From: Aliishimia sp963678085
GTDB taxonomy: Bacteria > Pseudomonadota > Alphaproteobacteria > Rhodobacterales > Rhodobacteraceae
DNA length: 64,000 nucleotides
NCBI GenBank assembly: GCA_963678085.1
Contig: OY782680.1
Coordinates: 1,612,001-1,676,000 of the forward strand
Direction of reading: 5' to 3'
Shown: positions 17,498 through 24,450 of the stretch, one piece after another
Numbering within the stretch: the stretch's first letter is position 1
How the letters are laid out: the number at the start of each line of letters is the position of its first letter
The notes under the pieces: model-generated
The model's input: only the letters and a program-made list of their open reading frames with translations
Database searches by the model: none
What the model was told of the DNA's origin: nothing
Made by a program: the position numbers and the translations under genes

Positions 17498-17980
17498 ATG
17501 GCACTTGATCGCTGGATCGCGCTGGTTTTGCTCGGCATTTGCCTGGCATATGGCTACACGGCTTGGTTCACTATGGATGCGCAATTGCCTCCCATCTTGC
17601 GGCGGGCTGAGGTCTGGCCGTCTTCTTTCCCCAAAGTCCTGTCGATCCTTGGCATCATCCTCTGTTTGATCGTGTTGAGCGGGGTTGAGAAGGGCGAAGA
17701 GAAAATCGGCGATATCGATTACCGCCGTTTGCACGACTATCATTTGGGCCAAGCCCTGCTGCTTTTGGGTCTGATGGTCGCCTATGCGCTGCTTTTGCGC
17801 CCGGCTGGGTTTCTGCTTGCAACAAGTGGATTTTTGATCGGCGGCTCGGTGATCTTGGGCGAGCGGCGCTGGGTCATCATGATCATTGTCGCGGGCATCG
17901 CTACTTTGGGCATTTGGTATCTGGTACAAGAGGTGCTGGGCATTTTCCTGCGCCCGTTGCCGTTCTTCATGGGAGTGTGA
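17498..17980 (+). CDS. tctB: Tripartite tricarboxylate transporter small membrane subunit TctB
   Basis: 160-residue membrane protein with about four transmembrane helices in the TctB arrangement: one near the N-terminus, one after VWPSSFPKVLSI, and two or three at the end (LLLLGLMVAYALLL, GSVILGERRWVIMIIVAGIATLGIWYLVQEVLGI). ATG 17498 is preceded by GGGGG and starts MALDRW; an in-frame TTG at 17465 is less likely. It lies between tctC and tctA, as in most TTT operons, and is 3 bp from tctA. Confidence 0.9.
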   Translation: MALDRWIALVLLGICLAYGYTAWFTMDAQLPPILRRAEVWPSSFPKVLSILGIILCLIVLSGVEKGEEKIGDIDYRRLHDYHLGQALLLLGLMVAYALLLRPAGFLLATSGFLIGGSVILGERRWVIMIIVAGIATLGIWYLVQEVLGIFLRPLPFFMGV

Positions 17981-17983
17981 GAC

Positions 17984-19498
17984 ATGCTTGACGGTATCCT
18001 ACTTGGCCTTTCCACCGCGCTATCTGTTCAAAACCTGCTGATGGTGATTGGCGGCTGTTTGATCGGCACCTTCATTGGCATGTTGCCGGGGCTGGGGCCG
18101 ATGTCGATCATTGCCATTATGATCCCGGTTGCGATTACGATTGGCGACCCCTCCACCGCCTTGATCCTATTGGCGGGTGTATATTACGGCGCGATCTTTG
18201 GCGGCTCGACCTCGTCGATCTTGCTGAATGCGCCAGGGGTTGCGGGCACGGTTGCCACCAGTTTTGACGGCTATCCCATGGCGCGCCAAGGCAAGGCGGG
18301 CAAGGCTCTGACGATTGCGGCCATTGCCTCCTTTTGCGGTGGGACCATTGGTGCGATCCTCTTGATGGTTTTTGCGCCTATGCTTTCAAGCGTGGCCCTG
18401 CTGTTTCACTCCGCCGAGTATTTCGCGCTGATGGTGGTGGGGCTTTCGGCCATCGCCGCCTTTGCGGGCACCGGCCAAGTTTCAAAAGCGCTGTTGATGA
18501 CAGTGCTGGGCCTGATCATGGCAACGGTGGGCGAAACCGCGCAATTTAACGCGCCCCGCTTTACGATGGGCATGATGGATCTGCAATCGGGCTTTGGCTT
18601 TATCACCCTTGCCATGGCGATGTTTGCCTTGCCCGAAGCGCTGTATCTGGTCTTAAAGCCCTCTCGCTCAGCCCAGGGCAGTGGCGGGGAAATCAAGGAT
18701 CTGAGCATCAGTCGCGAGGAGGCCAAGCAAATCGCCCCGGTGATTGGACGGCAATCCTTGCAGGGTTTCTTTATCGGTGTGCTGCCCGGTGCAGGCGCGA
18801 CGATTGCCTCTTTCCTGGGCTATGCGGTAGAGCGCAATATCGCCAAAGCCGAGGAGCAAAAAGAGTTTGGTCACGGCTCGGTCAAAGGGCTCGCCGCGCC
18901 AGAGACCGCCAATAACGCCGCCTGCACCGGCTCTTTTGTGCCGCTCTTGACCTTGGGCATTCCGGGCTCGGGCACTACGGCGATTTTGCTGGGGGCTTTG
19001 ATTGCGCTGAACGTAACCCCTGGGCCGCGCTTGATGCTCGATGATCCGCAGATTTTCTGGTCGGTGATCATCTCGATGTATATCGGCAATGTGGTTCTGC
19101 TGATCCTGAACCTGCCGCTCATCCCCTATATTGCCAAAGTGCTGGCGGTGCCGCGCAATTTCCTGATCCCGTTCATTTTGTTCTTTACCTTGATGGGGGC
19201 CTATATCGGGCAGAACAATGCGACCGAGCTGTTGATCCTTGTCGCCTTTGGCATCTGCGCCACGATCCTGAAATTCGCCGATTACCCGCTGGCACCGCTG
19301 CTGATCGGCTTTATTTTGGGCACGATGCTGGAGGATAATTTCACGCGCTCAATGAACCTTTTCGAAGGGCCGAGCTTTGTTTGGGAGCGGCCCATGACCC
19401 TTGGTTTGTTGGTGGTTTCGGTGCTCTTGGTCTTGCTGCCAAGCTACCGTGCGCGCCGTGCAAAAATGCGCGCTGCGGGGATTTCTGATGGGGATTAA
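17984..19498 (+). CDS. tctA: Tripartite tricarboxylate transporter large permease TctA
   Basis: 504-residue permease of the TTT family, about twelve transmembrane helices, driving proton- or sodium-coupled uptake of a tricarboxylate-type acid captured by TctC. Family signatures are GTFIGMLPGLGPMS near residue 28, YYGAIFGGSTSSILLNAPG, and the second-half repeat GVLPGAGATIASFLGYAVE and GIPGSGTTAILLGAL. It overlaps the CoA-transferase start by 11 bp, so uptake and CoA activation are translationally linked. Start ATG 17984, 3 bp after tctB. Confidence 0.95.
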   Translation: MLDGILLGLSTALSVQNLLMVIGGCLIGTFIGMLPGLGPMSIIAIMIPVAITIGDPSTALILLAGVYYGAIFGGSTSSILLNAPGVAGTVATSFDGYPMARQGKAGKALTIAAIASFCGGTIGAILLMVFAPMLSSVALLFHSAEYFALMVVGLSAIAAFAGTGQVSKALLMTVLGLIMATVGETAQFNAPRFTMGMMDLQSGFGFITLAMAMFALPEALYLVLKPSRSAQGSGGEIKDLSISREEAKQIAPVIGRQSLQGFFIGVLPGAGATIASFLGYAVERNIAKAEEQKEFGHGSVKGLAAPETANNAACTGSFVPLLTLGIPGSGTTAILLGALIALNVTPGPRLMLDDPQIFWSVIISMYIGNVVLLILNLPLIPYIAKVLAVPRNFLIPFILFFTLMGAYIGQNNATELLILVAFGICATILKFADYPLAPLLIGFILGTMLEDNFTRSMNLFEGPSFVWERPMTLGLLVVSVLLVLLPSYRARRAKMRAAGISDGD

Positions 19499-20675
19499 GC
19501 CGCTGCAAGGCATTCGGGTGCTGGATCTGACCAATGTGCTGGCCGGGCCTTATTGCTGCTATCAGTTGGCTCTTTTGGGCGCAGAGGTGATCAAGGTCGA
19601 ACGCCCCGGCTCTGGTGATTTGGCCCGTGAGCTAGGCGCAGATCCTGCGCGCAATAGGGCCGGTATGGGCATCAGCTTTCTGGCGCAGAATGCGGGTAAG
19701 AAGTCGATTACCCTGGATCTGAAATCTGCGCGCGGCAAGGAGCTACTGAAAGCGCTGGTGCACACATCAGATGTGCTTGTTGAAAATTTCCGCCCCGGTG
19801 TGATGCAGCGATTGGGGCTGGGCTATGAGGTTCTCAAGGCGCAAAACCCCAACTTGATCTACTGCGCTATCAGCGGTTTCGGTCAAGATGGCCCGCGCAA
19901 GGATGATCCGGCCTATGATCAAATCGTGCAAGGCATATCCGGCGTTATGTCCATCACCGGCGATCCTGACACAGCGCCCTATCGCGTGGGATATCCTTTG
20001 GCCGACACGCTTGGCGGGATGACAGCTGCCTTTGCGATTAGTGCGGCGCTGAATGCAGATCCTCGCGGAGCGTTTCTGGATATCTCTATGACCGACGCGG
20101 TGATCTCTGCCATGGGCTGGGTTGTGTCGAACCATTTGATCGGTGGGGTTTCGCCCGGCCCGCATGGCAATGAAAACACCACCTCTGCGCCATCGAGCAC
20201 CTTTCGCACCCAAGACCGACCCATCAACATCGCGGCCAATCGGGATGTGCAATGGGAACAGCTGGCGCGCCATCTTGGCCGGCAAGATTTGCTGAAACAT
20301 CCAAACTACCTGACCCGCGAAACCCGCAAACGTAATCGCCACAGCTTGCGCGCCGAGTTGGAGCAGACCCTGGTGACCAAACCGGCAAACCAGTGGGTGA
20401 GCGAACTCAACGCTCTTGGTGTGCCAGCCGGACCCGTTCTCACCGTGCCCCAAGCGCTTGGCGATGCGCAGATCGTGGATCGCGGCTTGATTTCCGCGCT
20501 TGAGATGGGGGGTGAACAGATTGAGCTCGTCGCCAGCCCCGCGCGTGTGAATGGCCAACGTCCAGGTCCGACAACGCCGCCCCCCAGCTTGGGCCAGCAC
20601 AATCACTTGGTTTGGGCGGAACTCGGCTTGTCACCGCAGGACATTCAAGCCTTGGCAAAAGAGGGCATCATATGA
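19488..20675 (+). CDS. CaiB/BaiF (class III) CoA-transferase
   Basis: 395-residue class III CoA-transferase, moving CoA from an acyl-CoA donor to a carboxylic acid. Features are the N-terminal LQGIRVLDLTNVLAGPYCCYQLALLGAEVIKVE block, VENFRPGVMQRLGLGYE, YCAISGFGQDGP, and a DISMTDAVISAMG segment where the catalytic aspartate is expected (about residue 198). ATG 19488 gives MGIKPLQGIRVLDL; it overlaps tctA by 11 bp and lies inside a longer uninitiated frame. It ends in an ATGA overlap with the lyase gene. By context it probably activates the acid imported by TctCBA to its CoA thioester; the substrate is inferred, not shown. Confidence 0.92.
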   Translation: MGIKPLQGIRVLDLTNVLAGPYCCYQLALLGAEVIKVERPGSGDLARELGADPARNRAGMGISFLAQNAGKKSITLDLKSARGKELLKALVHTSDVLVENFRPGVMQRLGLGYEVLKAQNPNLIYCAISGFGQDGPRKDDPAYDQIVQGISGVMSITGDPDTAPYRVGYPLADTLGGMTAAFAISAALNADPRGAFLDISMTDAVISAMGWVVSNHLIGGVSPGPHGNENTTSAPSSTFRTQDRPINIAANRDVQWEQLARHLGRQDLLKHPNYLTRETRKRNRHSLRAELEQTLVTKPANQWVSELNALGVPAGPVLTVPQALGDAQIVDRGLISALEMGGEQIELVASPARVNGQRPGPTTPPPSLGQHNHLVWAELGLSPQDIQALAKEGII

Positions 20676-21448
20676 GCGATGTTGCAGATTGGTGGCGCAC
20701 GGCGATTATCGACATGGAGCCCGGTCGGATTGAGCTGCGCGGCGCGCCCATTCAGGACTTGATTGGCGCGTTAAGCTTTGCAGAAATGATCTGGTTCATG
20801 CTGCGCGGGGATAAACCATCTCCCGAGCAGCTCGCCCTGTTTGAGGCCGCGCTGGTGGCTGCCGTGGATCATGGCCCGCAAGCCCCTTCGATCGCGGCGG
20901 CGCGCATGGCTGTGACCTGTGGCTTGCCTTTGAACAATGCCATGGCAAGCGCGGTGAATATGCTGGGTGATGTGCATGGCGGGGCCGGGGAGCAGGCGGT
21001 TGAACTCTTTCAGCACATCCAGGGCTTTGACGGCCCATTGCGGGGCGCGCTGGATGCCTGGATCACTGAGCGCGGAAAGATCATCCCCGGTTTTGGTCAT
21101 AGGTTTCACACGCCAGTCGATCCGCGCGCGCCCTGTCTAATGGAAAAGGTGAGCGAAGCGGTCAAGGCCAACGCCTGCACCGGGGCCTTTGCAAAGATCG
21201 CCCTTGAGGTGGAACAGGAGCTTTCGCGTAGAAAAGGCAAGCCCATCCCGATGAATATCGATGGCGCCACGGCAGTGATCTATAGCGAGCTTGGATTTGA
21301 AGCGCCGCTGGCACGGGGGCTGTTTTGCCTGTCGCGCTCGGTTGGGATTCTCGCCCATGCCTGGGAGCAAACCCAGCAAGGCGGGCGCAACAAAGGCCCC
21401 ACCCCGCCGCATTATCGCTGGAAATATGACGGCGCGCCCGGAGCCTAG
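20672..21448 (+). CDS. Citryl-CoA-lyase-like protein (citrate synthase superfamily)
   Basis: 258-residue short member of the citrate synthase fold, about half the size of GltA. Catalytic positions are present: HGGAGE (about 101), GFGHR (about 140) and an aspartate in NIDGATAV (about 196), matching the two histidines and aspartate of citrate synthase. Short homologues of this kind act as citryl-CoA lyases, splitting citryl-CoA or a homologue to acetyl-CoA and a 2-oxoacid. ATG 20672 overlaps the CoA-transferase stop (ATGA). The pair makes a simple route: acid to acyl-CoA to cleavage. Methylcitrate- or citramalate-type substrates are also possible. Confidence 0.85.
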   Translation: MSDVADWWRTAIIDMEPGRIELRGAPIQDLIGALSFAEMIWFMLRGDKPSPEQLALFEAALVAAVDHGPQAPSIAAARMAVTCGLPLNNAMASAVNMLGDVHGGAGEQAVELFQHIQGFDGPLRGALDAWITERGKIIPGFGHRFHTPVDPRAPCLMEKVSEAVKANACTGAFAKIALEVEQELSRRKGKPIPMNIDGATAVIYSELGFEAPLARGLFCLSRSVGILAHAWEQTQQGGRNKGPTPPHYRWKYDGAPGA

Positions 21449-21458
21449 CGCGCCCCTC

Positions 21459-21510
21459 TTCATTTGGCCAGAAAATACCTTGCGGGGGTGTGGGGGTGCA
21501 AAACCCCCAC
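21459..21510 (+). repeat. Repeat family A, copy 1
   Basis: G-rich palindromic intergenic repeat. It reads TTCATTTGGCC, AAAATACCTTGCGGGGG, TGTGGGGGTGC, AAAACCCCCAC, with a 7-8 bp stem (GTGGGGGT / ACCCCCAC). It lies 10 bp after the citryl-CoA-lyase stop codon. Four further copies occur at 24308, 34994, 37350 and 52539. It may act as a transcript 3' end. Confidence 0.85.
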
Positions 21511-21651
21511 CTATCCCGAAATTTGGTATTTCTCAAATTGCTGACGTCTCTCGCGCTCTCTCTCGAATTTTACCTGACTAAAATAATAAGTTTTATCTTG
21601 ATCTCCCCGGCCCGGCGTGCGAATTGGTCCCGGCAAACCAGGAGATCACAG

Positions 21652-22665
21652 ATGAAACACACCCTGACACTTGGATTGGCCGCGCTGCTCTTGGCCGGGC
21701 CAGCGCTTGCGGGCGGGGAGGTCAACCTCTATTCGTCACGCCATTATGAGACCGATGAGCGTCTTTACTCCGATTTCGAAGACTTGACCGGAATCCGCGT
21801 CAACCGCATTGAGGGCAAGGGCGACGAGCTGATCACGCGGCTCAAGGCAGAGGGGCGCAACTCTCCGGCAGATATCTTGTTGACCGTTGACACCTCTCGG
21901 CTGGAGCGCGCCAAAACTGCCGGCGTTCTGCAATCCATCGACAGTGAGGTGCTTGAGGCGCGCGTGCCCAGCAATTTGCAGGATTCAGACAATCAATGGT
22001 TCGGCTTCTCTCAGCGGGCCCGGATTATTTTCTATGACAAAGCGGATGTGACAAACCCGCCGCTCGATTACCTAAGCCTTGCGGATCCCGCCTATGAAGG
22101 CATGGTCTGCCATCGCTCCTCCACGAATGTTTATACACAAACGCTGCTCTCAGCGATGATCGAGAACCACGGGGCTGAGGCGGCAAAAGCCTGGGCAAGC
22201 GGCATGGTCGCCAATTTCGCGCGTGCCCCTCAGGGCGGAGATACAGATCAATTGCGCGGGCTTGTCTCTGGCGAATGTGAGATTTCCATCTCCAACACCT
22301 ACTACTTTGCGCGCGCGCTCAGACGTCCGGTTTCAGGGCTGCCCGAAGAGGCTTTGGCCAATATCGGCTGGATCTTTCCCGCGCAAAACGCAGAAGGGGC
22401 GCATATGAACCTTTCCGGGGGCGGGGTGACGAAACATGCGCCGAACCGTGAAAATGCCATTAAGTTCCTAGAATATTTGGCCAGCGAAAGCGCACAGGAA
22501 TATTTCAGCGCGGGCAATGATGAATATCCGGCCGTACCCGGCGTTGGGCTCAGCCCCTCGGTTGCTGCGCTTGGCCTGTTCCGACCCGATGCGGTGGATC
22601 TGAGCAATGTGTCCAAGAACCTGCCGACAGCGCTGCAAATCTTCAACCAGGTGGGCTGGAAGTAA
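21652..22665 (+). CDS. Fe(3+)-type ABC transporter substrate-binding protein
   Basis: 337-residue periplasmic iron-binding protein of the FutA/FbpA type. It has a signal peptide (MKHTLTLGLAALLLAGPALA), VNLYSSRHYETDERLYSDFEDLTGI, the typical NSPADILLTVD block, and an SISNTYYFARAL segment with the tyrosine pair used for ferric iron in this family. AGGAG precedes ATG 21652. No permease or ATPase gene is adjacent, so it is an orphan binding protein that must serve a transporter elsewhere. The AT-rich stretch upstream (about 21570-21600, TGACTAAAATAATAAG) could hold an iron-regulator site, which is a guess from composition. Confidence 0.9.
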   Translation: MKHTLTLGLAALLLAGPALAGGEVNLYSSRHYETDERLYSDFEDLTGIRVNRIEGKGDELITRLKAEGRNSPADILLTVDTSRLERAKTAGVLQSIDSEVLEARVPSNLQDSDNQWFGFSQRARIIFYDKADVTNPPLDYLSLADPAYEGMVCHRSSTNVYTQTLLSAMIENHGAEAAKAWASGMVANFARAPQGGDTDQLRGLVSGECEISISNTYYFARALRRPVSGLPEEALANIGWIFPAQNAEGAHMNLSGGGVTKHAPNRENAIKFLEYLASESAQEYFSAGNDEYPAVPGVGLSPSVAALGLFRPDAVDLSNVSKNLPTALQIFNQVGWK

Positions 22666-22704
22666 GCCGCTACGCTGCCTTTGTGGCATAGACACCAAAA
22701 CGTC

Positions 22705-22721
22705 TTAACCTCGCGCTAACC
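22705..22721 (+). promoter_or_regulatory. CtrA-like site upstream of comM
   Basis: TTAACCTCGCGCTAACC matches the CtrA consensus TTAA-N7-TTAAC with one mismatch (CTAAC). It lies 44-60 bp upstream of the comM ATG. CtrA-dependent expression of competence genes is known in Rhodobacter, so control of comM by CtrA fits, but binding is unproven. Confidence 0.4.
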
Positions 22722-22764
22722 ATGTTTGCCTTAATTTGGGGTCAGCATTTTCAATGAGGTCTCT

Positions 22765-24279
22765 ATGGTTGCGCGCGCCTATACGGTCGCTTTTCAAGGG
22801 GTTGAGGCGCGCATGGTTGAGGTGCAATGCGCCATCTCTCCGGGCATGCCCGCCTTTTCCATCGTGGGCCTGCCCAATAAAGCCGTCTCTGAGGCGCGTG
22901 ATAGAGTGCGCAGCGCTTTGGCCTCGCTCGCCATTGCTCTGCCTTCCCGGCGCATTACCATCAATCTGTCCCCGGCCGATCTGCCCAAAGAGGGCTCGCA
23001 TTTCGATCTGCCCATTGCTCTGGCGCTGCTCGCCGCGCTAGAGGTGGTGCCGCCCGATCTGGTGGAAAGCTTTGTGTCGCTTGGCGAGCTTTCCCTTGAT
23101 GGGGCGCTGATCAAAGTGCAGGGCGCGCTGCCTGCGGCGATGGCGGCGGCAGAGGCAGAGCGGGGTCTCATTTGCCCTACTAGCTCGGGGGCCGAGGCTG
23201 CTTGGGTGGGCGCGACGCAAGTGATCGCGGGGGCAGGGCTGCAAGACATTATTAACCATCTAACCGGGCAGCGTCCCCTTTCACCAGCTGAACCGGGGGA
23301 GGTTGCGCTGGATCATGGGCTCAAAGATCTTTGCGATGTTAAGGGGCAAGAGCGGGCCAAGCGCGCGCTGGAGATCGCCGCAGCGGGGCGTCATCATGTG
23401 ATGTTTGTGGGCGCGCCCGGCTCGGGCAAATCCATGCTGGCGGCGCGCCTGCCTTCGATCCTGCCCCCGCTTTCCCCGCAAGAGGCGCTGGAAACCTCGA
23501 TGATCCACTCGCTCTCGGGGCTGCTGGACGAGGGCGGCATTTCGCGCGCGCGCCCCTTTCGTGAACCGCATCACACCGCCTCTATGGCCGCGATCATCGG
23601 CGGCGGGCGCGGGGCCAAACCGGGCGAGGTCTCGCTGGCCCATAACGGTGTGTTGTTTCTTGATGAGCTGCCAGAATTCCCGCGCATGGTGCTGGAAACC
23701 CTACGCCAGCCCATTGAAACCGGCGAGGTGATGGTGGCGCGCGCCAATGCCCATGTGAAATATCCCTGCCAGTTCATGCTGGTGGCGGCTGCCAATCCCT
23801 GTCGCTGCGGCTATCTGAGCGATCCTGAACGTGCCTGTGCCCGTGTTCCCATATGCGGTGAGGATTATCTGGGGCGCATTTCTGGCCCTTTAATGGACCG
23901 CTTTGATCTGCGTGTTGAGGTGCCCCCGGTAGCCTATTCCGATCTGGATTTGCCCAGCACAGGCGAGAAAAGCGAAACCGTCGCCGCCCGTGTTAAGGGC
24001 GCGCGCGATGTGCAAGCGGCGCGGTTTGCCGAGCTGGACGGGGTGCGCTGCAATGCCGATGCCTCTGGCGATCTGCTCAGTGACATCGCAACGCCCGATA
24101 GCGAGGGGCGCGAGTTGCTCACGACGATTGCGGAGCGTTTCGGCCTCTCAGCGCGCGGCTATCATAGGGTGCTGCGGGTGGCGCGCACCATTGCGGATCT
24201 TGAAGCTGCCCCAAACCTGCGCCGCCCGCATATTGCAGAAGCGGTAAGCTTTCGCCTTTCCGGGCAGGCGGCGATGTAA
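22765..24279 (+). CDS. comM: ComM/YifB-family Mg-chelatase-like AAA+ ATPase
   Basis: 504-residue AAA+ helicase of the ComM/YifB family; ComM drives branch migration of invading DNA during natural transformation. Order: an N-terminal Lon-like ChlI domain (ARAYTVAFQGVEARMVEVQCAISPGMPAF, GLPNKAVSEARDRVRSAL), a Walker A motif GAPGSGKSML at about 217, Walker B in GVLFLDELPEF, a sensor/zinc-like PCRCGYLSDPERAC loop, and a C-terminal Mg-chelatase domain with GLSARGYHRVLRVARTIADLE. Length is normal. It is monocistronic, with a CtrA-like site upstream, and converges on uvrB. Confidence 0.95.
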   Translation: MVARAYTVAFQGVEARMVEVQCAISPGMPAFSIVGLPNKAVSEARDRVRSALASLAIALPSRRITINLSPADLPKEGSHFDLPIALALLAALEVVPPDLVESFVSLGELSLDGALIKVQGALPAAMAAAEAERGLICPTSSGAEAAWVGATQVIAGAGLQDIINHLTGQRPLSPAEPGEVALDHGLKDLCDVKGQERAKRALEIAAAGRHHVMFVGAPGSGKSMLAARLPSILPPLSPQEALETSMIHSLSGLLDEGGISRARPFREPHHTASMAAIIGGGRGAKPGEVSLAHNGVLFLDELPEFPRMVLETLRQPIETGEVMVARANAHVKYPCQFMLVAAANPCRCGYLSDPERACARVPICGEDYLGRISGPLMDRFDLRVEVPPVAYSDLDLPSTGEKSETVAARVKGARDVQAARFAELDGVRCNADASGDLLSDIATPDSEGRELLTTIAERFGLSARGYHRVLRVARTIADLEAAPNLRRPHIAEAVSFRLSGQAAM

Positions 24280-24307
24280 ACCTGTAAAAGATCCCGCCCA
24301 AATCGCG

Positions 24308-24383
24308 CATATCTCCAACCGCGCGCGCCCCCTTTATTTGGCTAAAAATACCTTGCGGGGGTGTGGGGGTGCAAAACCCCCAC
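24308..24383 (+). repeat. Repeat family A, copy 2
   Basis: Same orientation as copy 1, in the 171-bp gap between the convergent comM and uvrB genes. The match to copy 3 (34994, inverted) extends further, through ATATCTCCAACC and CCCCCTTTATTTGGCTAAAAA, so the full unit is at least 75 bp. Confidence 0.85.
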
Positions 24384-24450
24384 TCCGGGCGAAATTCAGG
24401 GTGCCCTGCCGCCCTCCTGAGGCACCACAGCCAAAGAGAGGGCGTGTCTG

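Noticed and set aside
21459..21510. Family A repeat as a classical rho-independent terminator
   Set aside because: It has a good stem but no T-run after it in either orientation, so it is listed as a repeat that may help define transcript ends.
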